From contig NC_015321.1 in assembly GCF_000194605.1 (NCBI RefSeq), positions 3,906,001 to 3,970,000 on the forward strand: 64,000 nucleotides of DNA. The letters run 5' to 3'. The notes beneath the pieces are model-generated. The model was not told where the DNA came from and made no database searches. It saw only the letters and a program-made list of their open reading frames with translations. This document shows, in pieces, positions 43,846-53,073 of the stretch; position 1 is the stretch's first letter; every line of letters begins with the position of its first letter. The translations under genes and the position numbers were made by a program. The DNA is from Fluviicola taffensis DSM 16823. Its GTDB lineage: Bacteria; Bacteroidota; Bacteroidia; Flavobacteriales_D; Crocinitomicaceae.

Positions 43846-45918
43846 CTACCAAATCTTAGCGACCTTTTCGTCTGGATTTCTCATTTTATCTCCTGGTTTC
43901 ACATTGAATGCTGCAAAAAACTCAGGGCAATTCATTAATGGTCCATTCACACGATACATTCCTGGAGAATGCGAATCTGTTGCAATTCGCTTTTTCAATT
44001 CTGCTTCGGTGTAATTGATTTTCCACAATTGAGCATACGAAATGAAAAAACGCTGAGCTGGAGTATATCCATCAATGATGACGTTTTTCTTGAAATCATC
44101 TGTCATGGTGTAAGCATAATAAGCCATTGTTAATCCACCTAAATCAGCAATATTTTCTCCCATTGTCAACTCTGGATTTACACAATTGTCTGTAATCGGA
44201 CAGAATGAACCGAATGTTTTTCCTAAGATTTCTGTTCTAGAAACAAACTTTTCTTTGTCAGCGTCTTTCCACCAATCATTGTAGCTTCCGTCTGCAGCAA
44301 ATTTAGATCCGTTATCGTCAAATCCGTGTGTGAATTCATGACCAATTACCATTCCGATTCTTCCATAATTTACAGCATCTTCCGCATTTTCATCGAAAAA
44401 TGGAGGTTGCATAATTCCAGCAGGGAAGGCGATTTCATTTAAAAGAGGATGGTAATATGCGTTCACTAGGTGAGCTGGCATTTCCCATTCCTTGCGATTT
44501 ACTGGTTTGTGAAGTTTCGCTAGGTTTTCCTTGTAAGAGAAAGTGCGGCAATTTTCAACATTAGTGACATAATCTGATGGACTAATGACTAATCCATTGT
44601 AGCTTTTCCATTCATCTGGGAAGCCTAATTTTCGTCCAATGGCATTTAATTTTGTTAAAGCCTCTTTTTTTGTGTCGTCAGACATCCAGTCTAATCCTTG
44701 TATCCGCGATCTAAAGCTTATCAATAGATTATCTACCATTGTGTTAACTCTTTTTTTAGCACTTTCAGAGAAGTTTTTTTCTACAAATGCTTTTCCAAGT
44801 AATTCAGATAAGGCGTTTCCTGTAAGTTCTTCAATACAACGATCGTCGATTGGTTTCATGACAGTTGTACCACTTAATACACCACCGTAAAAATCAAAAT
44901 TGTGTTTTACCCAAGTCTCATTCAACGTTCCCGCATAGGTATTGATTGTACACCAAGACAAGTAATTGGTCCAAGATTGAAGGGAAACTTTCTCCATCAT
45001 TGTGTTCACTTTTTTGATGAATTCAGGTTGCTCAACTATCAATGAATCAAAGCTTTCTGATCCAATTTTTGATAAGTAAGATTCAAAATCGAATTTCGGC
45101 ATCAATTTCACAACTTGATCCAAAGACATCATGTTGTAAGTTTTTTCTGGTAAACGAGATTCAGATGGGGTCATCATTGCACTCGCTAATTCTTTCTCGA
45201 AATTGAAAATGTCGCTCGCTTTTGTTTTTGCACTTGCTTCCGATTCACCTAATAATTGAAAGGATTTTTGAATATGCAAAATGTAGCCATCACGAATGGC
45301 TTGTTTGTTTTCTTGGAAATAGTAATCTCTGTTTGGCAATCCAATTCCAGATTGACTCATGTAAATTTTATTTGCATCTACATTTTTCAAATCCTGACCA
45401 ACATAAATCCCAAAAAGTGATCCAATATACAATTGGTGCTGTTTTGCAACTGCATCCACAATTTCATCTTTCGATTTGATCTCGGAAATTTTATTCAAAC
45501 GATCTGTTAATGGCTTCACACCAGCGGCATTTCTAACAGGCATATTAGTGTAAGAAGTGTAATAATCACCCAATAATTGTTCCTGATTTCCAGCAGTCTT
45601 GCTTTTCGAATTTGCTGAAGTCTCTAAAATTTGTTTCAGCGTTTCTTTGTTTCGCTTATCTAACTCATTGAAGCTTCCCCAGCGCGATTCACTATTTGGA
45701 ACAGGATTGTTTTTACACCAAGTTCCATTTGCAAACTGAAAGAAATCATCTTGCGGTTTCACCGATAAATCCATGTAAGAAATATCAATAGTCATTGGTT
45801 TTAGAGCTACTTCAGGAGTAGAAGAGGCAGTTTTCGAAGGGGCTTCAACAACTGTTTTTGGCTGACACGCTGTAATCGATAAAGCAACAACTGCCAGTGG
45901 AAGAATTTTATTAACCAT
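43846..45918 (-). CDS. M13 family zinc metallopeptidase (neprilysin/PepO-like), lipoprotein
   Basis: 690 residues. Exported endopeptidase cutting peptides of about 40 residues or less. The N-terminus has a lipoprotein signal (ALSITAC, Cys18). The catalytic domain carries NAYYHP (near 495), the zinc motif HEFTH (His, Glu, His) and the third zinc ligand in ENIADLGGL, in the usual order and spacing. The 700-residue length is typical. It overlaps elaA by eight bases and is probably cotranscribed from its promoter. Confidence 0.92.
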   Translation of the reverse strand: MVNKILPLAVVALSITACQPKTVVEAPSKTASSTPEVALKPMTIDISYMDLSVKPQDDFFQFANGTWCKNNPVPNSESRWGSFNELDKRNKETLKQILETSANSKSKTAGNQEQLLGDYYTSYTNMPVRNAAGVKPLTDRLNKISEIKSKDEIVDAVAKQHQLYIGSLFGIYVGQDLKNVDANKIYMSQSGIGLPNRDYYFQENKQAIRDGYILHIQKSFQLLGESEASAKTKASDIFNFEKELASAMMTPSESRLPEKTYNMMSLDQVVKLMPKFDFESYLSKIGSESFDSLIVEQPEFIKKVNTMMEKVSLQSWTNYLSWCTINTYAGTLNETWVKHNFDFYGGVLSGTTVMKPIDDRCIEELTGNALSELLGKAFVEKNFSESAKKRVNTMVDNLLISFRSRIQGLDWMSDDTKKEALTKLNAIGRKLGFPDEWKSYNGLVISPSDYVTNVENCRTFSYKENLAKLHKPVNRKEWEMPAHLVNAYYHPLLNEIAFPAGIMQPPFFDENAEDAVNYGRIGMVIGHEFTHGFDDNGSKFAADGSYNDWWKDADKEKFVSRTEILGKTFGSFCPITDNCVNPELTMGENIADLGGLTMAYYAYTMTDDFKKNVIIDGYTPAQRFFISYAQLWKINYTEAELKKRIATDSHSPGMYRVNGPLMNCPEFFAAFNVKPGDKMRNPDEKVAKIW

Positions 45919-46375
45919 TATTTTCAGGAATTAAAAGCATTTCAACGTGTGGAATTTCGTCTTCGTAGTATTCTTTACCCGTTGAAACGAATCCAGATTT
46001 ATTATAGAATTTCTCCAAGTGTTTTTGGGCTGAAATACGGATTGGAACAAGTCCAAACTCTTCGTGAACGAATTTCACACAACGCTCCATTAATTCCATT
46101 CCAACACCACTTCCTCTGCATTCTGAAGTAAGTACAACTCGGCCAATTGCCACTTCAGGGTAAGATATCCCTGGATGTAAAATACGCGCAGTTGCTATCA
46201 CATCGCCTTTACCATCGCGCAATAGGAGGTGATACGCTTTCTTATCTTTCCCATCTAAATCGAGATAAGTACAGTTTTGTTCCACTACAAAAGCATTCAA
46301 TCTCAATGCGATAATGTCGTGGAACTCATTCAGTGTGAGTTCTTTATAAGGTTTAAATTGCCAATCTAAATGCAT
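45911..46375 (-). CDS. elaA: ElaA-like GNAT acetyltransferase
   Basis: 154 residues from ATG 46375; ten more residues from an upstream in-frame start at 46405 would be read from a hairpin repeat and are rejected. FVVEQNCTYLDLDGKD near 25-40 is the ElaA signature and GRVVLTSECRGSGVGMELMERC is the acetyl-CoA-binding motif. The substrate is unknown. It overlaps the M13 peptidase gene. Confidence 0.85.
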   Translation of the reverse strand: MHLDWQFKPYKELTLNEFHDIIALRLNAFVVEQNCTYLDLDGKDKKAYHLLLRDGKGDVIATARILHPGISYPEVAIGRVVLTSECRGSGVGMELMERCVKFVHEEFGLVPIRISAQKHLEKFYNKSGFVSTGKEYYEDEIPHVEMLLIPENNG

Positions 46376-46396
46376 ATTTTTAATTGTTAATTGGTT

Positions 46397-46416
46397 AATT
46401 ATCAAGCTTGATAATT
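46397..46416. repeat. Perfect 20-bp palindrome
   Basis: AATTATCAAGCTTGATAATT is its own reverse complement and lies between elaA and the acyl-CoA carboxylase gene. The same half-site AATTATCAAG occurs in the hairpin at 32916. Confidence 0.85.
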
Positions 46417-46437
46417 TTTGACATTGATAATTGATAA

Positions 46438-48084
46438 TTATGTTTGTATCACTCCAACATTGTAAGGCTTTTCAGCTCTTTTATGGCTTGCCATTTCAAT
46501 TCCGATTGATAAGAATTCTCTTGTCTTTGCAGGATCTATGATTGCATCTAACCACAAACGCGAAGCGGCATAATAAGGAGAAATTTGTTCGTCGTAACGT
46601 GATTTAATTTTGTTGTAAAGTTCTGCTTCTCTTTCTGGCGTAATTTCTTCTTCACCACGAGCTTTCAAGGAAGCAACTTCGATTTGTAATAAGGTCTTTG
46701 CAGCAGCAGCTCCACTCATTACAGCAACTTCAGCAGTTGGCCAGCCTACAATCAATCTTGGATCATACGCTTTTCCACACATTGCATAATTTCCTGCTCC
46801 ATAAGAGTTTCCAACTACGACAGTAAATTTAGGAACAACCGAATTTGCCATAGCATTCACCATTTTTGCTCCATCTTTAATGATTCCAGCATGTTCTGAT
46901 TTAGAACCAACCATGAAACCAGAAACATCTTGGAAGAAGATCAATGGAATATTCTTTTGATTGCAATTCATGATGAAACGCGCTGCTTTATCTGCAGAAT
47001 CATTGTAAATCACACCACCAAATTGCATTTCACCTTTCGCATTTTTAGATAATTCGCGCTGATTGGCAACAATACCAACACTCCAACCATCTAAGCGTGC
47101 ATAAGCACAAACAATCGTTTTTCCGTAATCGCTTTTATATTCTGTTAAACTGCCTTCGTCAAAAATACAATCTAAAATATCGTGAACGTTATAAGGCTTT
47201 GATCTTTCGAAAGGTAGAATACCGTATACTTTTTTCGCTTCATGTTTTGGAGCAACTGATTCAATGCGATTAAACCCTGCTGATTCTGAATCTCCAATTT
47301 GACCCATCATTTTGCGAATCGTCATCAAACACTCTTCGTCATTCGCTACTTTGTAATCACAAACTCCAGAAATCTCGGTGTGAGTTGTCGCTCCACCCAA
47401 TGTTTCATTGTCGATGTTTTCACCAATTGCAGCTTTCACCAAGTAAGATCCTGCCAAGAAAATAGTTCCCGTTTTATCAACAATCAAGGATTCGTCAGAC
47501 ATAATCGGAAGGTAAGCTCCACCAGCAACACAACTTCCCATAACTGCCGCAATTTGTGTAATTCCCATGGAGCTCATCACTGCGTTGTTGCGGAAAATGC
47601 GTCCGAAATGCTCTTTATCTGGGAAAATTTCATCTTGCATAGGAAGGTAAACACCTGCTGAATCCACCAAATAAATGATTGGAAGTTTGTTTTCCATGGC
47701 AATTTCCTGCGCACGTAGGTTTTTCTTTCCTGTTATTGGAAACCAAGCACCAGCCTTCACTGTGGCATCATTTGCAACAACAATACATTGTTTTCCAGAA
47801 ACTTTACCAATGACCATCACAACCCCACCAGCGGGGCAACCACCGTGTTCTTTGTACATTCCCATTCCAGCAAAAGCACCTACCTCGAAGCGTGGGGTAT
47901 TCGTATCAAGTAGCATGTCGATTCGCTCACGAGCAGTCATTTTTCCTTTTTCATGAAGAGCTGCAATGCGTTTTTCACCTCCGCCTTTCATTACCGAAGC
48001 CAATTCTCCTTCCATTCGGGAGATTTTCAGCCTCATTTCATCGTCGTTCTTATTGAATTCCAATTCTTTTGAATCAATTGCCAT
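46438..48084 (-). CDS. Acyl-CoA carboxylase beta (carboxyltransferase) subunit
   Basis: 548 residues from ATG 48084; the earlier in-frame start at 48117 passes through the promoter. Carboxyltransferase of the propionyl-/methylcrotonyl-CoA carboxylase class. It has two crotonase-like halves: a GGCPAGGVVMVIGKVSGKQ start near 95 and SFMVGSKSEHAGI and NSYGAGNYAMCGKAYDPRL near 395-440. The pattern (GIT QIAAVMGSCVAGGAYLP) fits methylcrotonyl-CoA carboxylase better than propionyl-CoA carboxylase; the biotin subunit is not in the window. Confidence 0.88.
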   Translation of the reverse strand: MAIDSKELEFNKNDDEMRLKISRMEGELASVMKGGGEKRIAALHEKGKMTARERIDMLLDTNTPRFEVGAFAGMGMYKEHGGCPAGGVVMVIGKVSGKQCIVVANDATVKAGAWFPITGKKNLRAQEIAMENKLPIIYLVDSAGVYLPMQDEIFPDKEHFGRIFRNNAVMSSMGITQIAAVMGSCVAGGAYLPIMSDESLIVDKTGTIFLAGSYLVKAAIGENIDNETLGGATTHTEISGVCDYKVANDEECLMTIRKMMGQIGDSESAGFNRIESVAPKHEAKKVYGILPFERSKPYNVHDILDCIFDEGSLTEYKSDYGKTIVCAYARLDGWSVGIVANQRELSKNAKGEMQFGGVIYNDSADKAARFIMNCNQKNIPLIFFQDVSGFMVGSKSEHAGIIKDGAKMVNAMANSVVPKFTVVVGNSYGAGNYAMCGKAYDPRLIVGWPTAEVAVMSGAAAAKTLLQIEVASLKARGEEEITPEREAELYNKIKSRYDEQISPYYAASRLWLDAIIDPAKTREFLSIGIEMASHKRAEKPYNVGVIQT

Positions 48085-48106
48085 GTTTTTTCGTTTATTA
48101 GCGTTC

Positions 48107-48114
48107 CAAATATA
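48107..48114 (-). promoter_or_regulatory. -7 element (TATATTTG) of the carboxylase gene
   Basis: Minus-strand TATATTTG, 22 bases before the ATG at 48084, supporting that start. Confidence 0.5.
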
Positions 48115-48171
48115 CACAATTCACTGTAGAAACTTTCTTGAATAAACCGAAACAATGAGTGATTTCTAAAT

Positions 48172-48179
48172 TACTTTTG
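48172..48179 (+). promoter_or_regulatory. -7 element (TACTTTTG) of pcm
   Basis: TACTTTTG, four bases (TTAT), then ATG at 48184. Confidence 0.6.
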
Positions 48180-48183
48180 TTAT

Positions 48184-48828
48184 ATGCAAGATACTTACAA
48201 GCACAAAGGAATGAGAAAGCAGTTGATTGATCAATTGCGCCAAAAAGGAATAACAGATGAACGCGTGCTAACAGCATTTGAGGCTATTCCGAGGCATTTC
48301 TTTTTGGATTTAGTATTTGAACAACAAGCATATTCCAATGTGGCTTTTCAAATTGGAGCTGGTCAAACAATCTCGCATCCATATACTGTAGCTTTTCAAA
48401 CGTCAATTTTAGAATTAAAAAGAGGAGAGAAAATCTTGGAAATTGGAACGGGCTCTGGTTTTCAGACCTGTATTTTGTGCTCGATGGGGATGAAAGTGTT
48501 TTCAATCGAACGACAAAAAGAACTACATATCAAGGCGAAAGGTATTATTGATCATTTCCGATTTACACCCAAATTGTTTTTTGGGGATGGATATGAAGGG
48601 AAAGAAACGTATGCACCTTTTGATAAAATTTTAGTGACTTGTGGGGCGCCTTTTATTCCTGAAAAATTGGTAAAACAATTGAAGGTAGGAGGAATGATGG
48701 TGATTCCTGTGGGGGATTTAGATTCTCAGGAAATGCACCGAATTACAAAGATATCAGACACAGAATATAAAGAAGAGGTGTTTGGGAACTTTAGTTTTGT
48801 GCCGATGCTTGAGAAAACGGTCAGATAA
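48184..48828 (+). CDS. pcm: Protein-L-isoaspartate O-methyltransferase
   Basis: 214 residues. Repairs isoaspartyl residues by SAM-dependent methylation in the cytoplasm. The signature FLDLVFEQQAYSNVAFQIGAG...TISHPYTVA precedes the SAM motif ILEIGTGSGFQTCIL (near 86-100), then the DKILVTCGAP post-motif and VGGMMVIPVGD. Length matches the family (about 210). Leaderless mRNA is likely because the -7 element is four bases upstream. Confidence 0.94.
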   Translation: MQDTYKHKGMRKQLIDQLRQKGITDERVLTAFEAIPRHFFLDLVFEQQAYSNVAFQIGAGQTISHPYTVAFQTSILELKRGEKILEIGTGSGFQTCILCSMGMKVFSIERQKELHIKAKGIIDHFRFTPKLFFGDGYEGKETYAPFDKILVTCGAPFIPEKLVKQLKVGGMMVIPVGDLDSQEMHRITKISDTEYKEEVFGNFSFVPMLEKTVR

Positions 48829-48912
48829 TTGAAAAGTTTTTAAATACATCTAGTCTTATTGATTATCCATTTTCAATTAAAATAAGATTTGGTTTGATTC
48901 GTTTTTAAAATT

Positions 48913-49593
48913 ATGAGTAAACTGTTTTTTATTCTTTTGTTTTTAATCACTTTTTCTTGCTTTTCTCAGCAACGTATCGGTTTGGAATTTTTTAGCCGTT
49001 TTGATGGCTTATCTGTTGGTACACATTATCAAAAAGTAATTTATTCAAAATTCATAGTCGGTGCGGGTTTGGTTTGGGTCACTAAAAGACGAGGAGAAAT
49101 TTTTCAAGATAAGTCAGAAACACCTATTTATACGGCTATTAGAAGTGTAGATCCTTCATTTGATCGTTCTGGAGAAAAGTATGTTGTTCAAGGTTCGAGA
49201 ACTACTTCCAAGGCATTGATGATAACATTAAATACAGGTTTTTTTCATGAATTTGGAGCTATCCATGGAGTACGGATTAATCTGAATGCACGTATTGGAA
49301 TTTCGAATAACACTGGAACTTATTTGTATTCAGGAATGATTAATGATAGTATTATTCCAATAAAGCACATTAAAAATCATCTTGTTACTGGAATTAGCCC
49401 TGAAATTTATCACACACTACGTCAGCGACAAAAATTGACCTTTTATTACGGAGTACGCTTTCCAGTTTGGTTTTCTCTGGATAAAAGGAATTTTAATCCA
49501 GCATTCCGAAAAGAAGGGTTTTACGGCTTGGAAATGGAATTAGCAATTGGTGTAACCTATTTTATCGGAAAGAAAAAAGTAGAGGATGATTAA
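48913..49593 (+). CDS. Exported beta-barrel-like protein of unknown function
   Basis: 226 residues. Signal peptide about 1-19 (ending FSCFSQ). The mature part alternates Tyr/Phe/Leu and polar residues in short strands (RFDGLSVGTHYQKVI, FIVGAGLVWV, LTFYYGVRFPVWF, LELAIGVTYFIG), as in an outer membrane barrel. No family recognised. Confidence 0.68.
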   Translation: MSKLFFILLFLITFSCFSQQRIGLEFFSRFDGLSVGTHYQKVIYSKFIVGAGLVWVTKRRGEIFQDKSETPIYTAIRSVDPSFDRSGEKYVVQGSRTTSKALMITLNTGFFHEFGAIHGVRINLNARIGISNNTGTYLYSGMINDSIIPIKHIKNHLVTGISPEIYHTLRQRQKLTFYYGVRFPVWFSLDKRNFNPAFRKEGFYGLEMELAIGVTYFIGKKKVEDD

Positions 49594-49693
49594 AAATTTT
49601 TGAATCTTACATTTTCAATTCAAAAGGCAAAATTCAAAAGTTAGCTTTCTTTTGGCAGAATTTATTTTTGCATTCATCATTTATAATTGATAA

Positions 49694-50470
49694 TTATCCA
49701 ATCAGGCTTTCATACGCATTCTGAATCTCCACAAACTTCTCAGCAGCCATCTTTTGCTGTGATTCAGTTCCAGTCGCAAAATGATCAGGATGGTGTATTT
49801 TGACCAATTTTCGATAGGCTTTTTTAATTTGTTCCAATGTTGCTTCTTTCGGAATTCCTAGAATTTCATGCGCATAAGTTGTTTTTGTTACTGATTTTTT
49901 AACAGTATTTTCTTTTTGATGATTTGCATAAGCGGCATAAATGGCAAGGATCTTTGTGAGATTATCTGGGCTTAATTCTAATTCTTGATTGATTTGTTTT
50001 AAGAAATTCAATTCAGATGAATTCATTCTTCCATTGATTAGAGCCAATCCAGCTAAGAAATAGATGATTTGTGAACGACTTCCTTCATCTTGCAAGTGAA
50101 TTTTCATCCAATCCGTAATTGTTTTGGTGCGAATGGGATATTTTAATGAAAACAGGAGTGAATCGCCAAAGTTGTAGTTCGCTTTTGTGAAATAGCGGTT
50201 AAAGTATTGATTGATGAATTGCACCTTTTCCTTTGACTCTTGGTAGTTTATCAAGAATAGTTTCGCTCCTAATGCCAAGTATGCTTCCAGGTAGTTGTCT
50301 TCGGTTGGTTTTAGACTTTGAGGGAAGATTCCTTTCCGCCATGAGCGAGCATGTCTTGTTTTAAAAATGTAGAAGGTTAATCCACCAACAAAAGGAACGC
50401 CAAATAATAGGATTACCAGCCAGTTTGGCAGTTTTGTAGCCGCGTCAAAAGAAGTTTGTAACAGTTGCAT
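49694..50470 (-). CDS. DjlA-like membrane-anchored J-domain protein 4
   Basis: 258 residues. Membrane helix about 18-36 (LVILLFGVPFVGGLTFYIF), a basic stretch and conserved RHARSWRKGIFPQSLKP, a helical middle domain, and a C-terminal J domain with HPD in LVKIHHPDHF. Similar in architecture to the three tandem copies at 27326-29704, and closest to copy 1 by the SW-K-G-P-K motif after the membrane helix. Confidence 0.82.
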   Translation of the reverse strand: MQLLQTSFDAATKLPNWLVILLFGVPFVGGLTFYIFKTRHARSWRKGIFPQSLKPTEDNYLEAYLALGAKLFLINYQESKEKVQFINQYFNRYFTKANYNFGDSLLFSLKYPIRTKTITDWMKIHLQDEGSRSQIIYFLAGLALINGRMNSSELNFLKQINQELELSPDNLTKILAIYAAYANHQKENTVKKSVTKTTYAHEILGIPKEATLEQIKKAYRKLVKIHHPDHFATGTESQQKMAAEKFVEIQNAYESLIG

Positions 50471-50543
50471 TTGACCTAATTTAGAAATTATAATTCAATC
50501 CTTTATACAAAGTAACAATTGACAAACAAGTGATGGGAAATTC

Positions 50544-50551
50544 TATTTTTG
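50544..50551 (+). promoter_or_regulatory. -7 element (TATTTTTG)
   Basis: TATTTTTG lies seven bases before the ATG at 50559. Confidence 0.4.
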
Positions 50552-50558
50552 CATCCTG

Positions 50559-51218
50559 ATGGAAAAAACAGAAAACCTGAAATATTTGAGAGTAGCCACA
50601 ATCATTCTTTTGATAATGTCTGTTTTATTTATGCTCATGAATTTCCTGAAAGGAATTTGGGATTGGACCTTTTATTTTGGTAACGAAGAATGGTTTTTTC
50701 TCATTCGATTCGCAAATTACACGGGGAAATTTCACTTTCTGATTTATGGATTGATTTATATCCTAGAGATCATTTTCGTCCTTGCCCTGAACCGTTTTGT
50801 AAAAAAGCATCGAATAGGAAGAGGATATCATCTTTTAATTGTCTTAGTATCCTTTTTGCCTTTAGTAAATCTTTTCCTTTTTTATATACTCAAGCGAAAA
50901 TTGAATAAACAACTCTTTACTTTTTCTGGAATGAATAGCCTGAGATCTGATCGGAAGATTGTGGCTATCTGGATTTTGATGATCCTTTTAGTTATTTATA
51001 TATTCATTATAATACCGTTTCTGACTTTTTATGTAGATATACCTGAGCTGGTTTCAGGAGCAGTCTACTATTCCCATATTTCGATAGTGGTAACTGATTG
51101 CTGTTTTTTAACGATTTCTCTTATCTGGTTTTTCTATTACCGGGAATTTAAACGAATGCTGAATGTATTAGATTTAAATAGAAGCGGAATACGCAACACT
51201 CAATTACTGGATAATTGA
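50559..51218 (+). CDS. Multi-pass membrane protein of unknown function
   Basis: 219 residues, highly hydrophobic, with about five membrane helices: 10-28, 44-71, 83-108, 127-153 and 170-193. Charged residues cluster in short loops (KKHRIGRGYH, SLRSDRKIV). No family recognised. It precedes the ECF sigma gene by 116 bases; whether they are coregulated is unknown. Confidence 0.65.
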   Translation: MEKTENLKYLRVATIILLIMSVLFMLMNFLKGIWDWTFYFGNEEWFFLIRFANYTGKFHFLIYGLIYILEIIFVLALNRFVKKHRIGRGYHLLIVLVSFLPLVNLFLFYILKRKLNKQLFTFSGMNSLRSDRKIVAIWILMILLVIYIFIIIPFLTFYVDIPELVSGAVYYSHISIVVTDCCFLTISLIWFFYYREFKRMLNVLDLNRSGIRNTQLLDN

Positions 51219-51333
51219 TGTTTGTAAACAAGCTTATTGACCTTATTTTACACTTCTTAGAAAAAAAGTTACATTCTAATGTCACTTTTTCGAATCTCGT
51301 TACACTAACTTTATAAGAGACCAATTTAGCAGC

Positions 51334-51867
51334 ATGGCGACCGCGAAAAAGAAACGTTTTATGGATTTATACGAACCTGTACATGTCAGGTTTGAAAAAT
51401 TCTGCAAAGCGAGAGCGTATGGAAATTTCAATTTCAAGGATTTGATGCATGATGCGTTGGTGGTCGCCTACGAACGATTTGAATCTCTGAAAAAGGATGA
51501 AGCGTTTTTACATTTTCTCTTCGGAATCGCCATCCGATTGTTAGCAAATGAAAACCGAAAAAGGAGTACAGAACGATTATCCGACCATTTGCAAGCATAT
51601 AATTATTCGCTGGAAAGTGATCGAACAGATAAGTTGTTAGAAATTAATTTATTATACGAAGCAATTTCTAGGTTACCTGATTTGCAAAAGGAAAGTATTA
51701 TTCTCTTTGAAATATCTGGATTTTCAATCAAAGAAATAGCAGAATTACAACAGTCTTCAGAAGATGCTGTGAAACAAAGATTGGTTAGAAGTAGAAAGAA
51801 ACTCTTGGAATTGATGACCGAGGAAATGGATGTAGAACAAAAAAATATGAGTTATGACAGAAGATAA
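51334..51867 (+). CDS. ECF-type RNA polymerase sigma factor
   Basis: 177 residues. Alternative sigma factor of the extracytoplasmic-function type. Region 2 spans about 24-75 (FKDLMHDALVVAYERFESL, FLFGIAIRLLANENRKRS) and region 4 about 100-160 (AISRLPDLQKESIILFEISGFSIKEIAEL, then a DAVKQRLVRSRKKLLE recognition helix). No region 3. Its stop overlaps the start of the GIN-domain gene by 14 bases, so the pair is coupled. Confidence 0.92.
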   Translation: MATAKKKRFMDLYEPVHVRFEKFCKARAYGNFNFKDLMHDALVVAYERFESLKKDEAFLHFLFGIAIRLLANENRKRSTERLSDHLQAYNYSLESDRTDKLLEINLLYEAISRLPDLQKESIILFEISGFSIKEIAELQQSSEDAVKQRLVRSRKKLLELMTEEMDVEQKNMSYDRR

Positions 51868-52933
51868 ACTGAATGGTTTGTTTGATGAGATTCGGAATGA
51901 ATCGGCTCAGACTTCCGTTTCCGAAGTAGATCAATGGATTGATGCTGCGGTGGCTACTGCTGCAACAGTTGGACTCTTAGCGACATTAAAATTAATACTC
52001 ATTAAAAAACCATTGATTATGTGGGCAACATTATTAACTATTACAGGAGGAGTTACAGTAAGTACAGTTTTGTTATTGAACAAGCCTCAAGCCTCCATCG
52101 AAAAACAAAAACAAGTAGTGGAAAAAAGCTCTCCTGACACAAAAAACAAACAGGAATTTCCACTAGCGAGCATTGCCGAAAACAAACCAGAGAAAGAGTA
52201 TCAGACTCAACCTTTTCAAAAGGAAAATGGAGTATTTGAAGCAGAAGATTTGAATCTTCCTTTAAAATCTGTAGAATTTTCAGTCGAATCGAAAGAAATC
52301 AAATTAATAACATCCCAAACAACTGAATCTTTTACAAAAATTCATGTTTCTGGAGCATTGCACGTTGAGTTGTCTCAAGGCAAATCTTGCGGGGTGCAAA
52401 TAGAGCCTGAAAGTGCTAAAAACCTTGTTCAGGTTGAGATTAAGAATGGAACTCTGTATTTGAAAAATACACCAAATAAAAAAGAATGTAAAGAAAAACT
52501 TGTTGTGAAAGTAAGTGTACAGGATTTGAATGAATTGCATACAAGCGGAGCTACAAATGTGGTAGGTATGAATGAATTAACATTGAGCACTCTGACTTTG
52601 CAAGCAGATGGTGCGAGTGATGTTAATTTGAAGATTAAGGCAAGTAAATTGAAAGGAGATTTTTCTGGCGCAAGTAATGTAGATGTTTCAGGAATATGTG
52701 AGGATCTTGACTTAGATGTTTCTGGTGCTTCCCAAGCTAATCTATCCACTTTATCTGTCAAAAATGCCAAGGTAGATAATAGCGGAGCGGGACAAGCTGA
52801 TTTGTGGGTATCTGGAGATCTGAAAGTGGATGGTTCAGGGGCTAGTGAAACAACCTATAAAGTAGATTCGGGATCTAAATCTATCCATGTAGATATTAAT
52901 ACTTCTGGAGCTGCATCAGCAAAGAAGAGATAG
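51854..52933 (+). CDS. GIN-domain (DUF2807-like) membrane protein, probable anti-sigma factor
   Basis: 359 residues. The first 45 residues are a short, acidic cytoplasmic segment (MTEDKLNGLFDEIRNES) with one membrane helix after it (about 52-75, KPLIMWATLLTITGG). The extracytoplasmic part has a Lys/Glu-rich linker (80-140) and a right-handed beta-helix of repeated turns (LHTSGATNVVGM, LQADGASDVNLK, FSGASNVDVS, LDVSGASQANLS, DNSGAGQADLW, DGSGASETTY), that is the GIN fold. Location and overlap with the sigma factor make it the likely membrane anti-sigma or regulator; the N-terminal part is shorter than a classical anti-sigma domain. Confidence 0.82.
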   Translation: MTEDKLNGLFDEIRNESAQTSVSEVDQWIDAAVATAATVGLLATLKLILIKKPLIMWATLLTITGGVTVSTVLLLNKPQASIEKQKQVVEKSSPDTKNKQEFPLASIAENKPEKEYQTQPFQKENGVFEAEDLNLPLKSVEFSVESKEIKLITSQTTESFTKIHVSGALHVELSQGKSCGVQIEPESAKNLVQVEIKNGTLYLKNTPNKKECKEKLVVKVSVQDLNELHTSGATNVVGMNELTLSTLTLQADGASDVNLKIKASKLKGDFSGASNVDVSGICEDLDLDVSGASQANLSTLSVKNAKVDNSGAGQADLWVSGDLKVDGSGASETTYKVDSGSKSIHVDINTSGAASAKKR

Positions 52934-53073
52934 TTTAAGGAGTTAGGTAACATAAGTGAACAAAGCAAAGTAGCTTAGGTAAATTAAAGAGAGAAGAGAC
53001 AGCATAGCTGTTGAAGACGAGCAATGACAAGCGTTAACGCTAAAATTGGGAGGATAGACAAAAGGTTGTTTCA

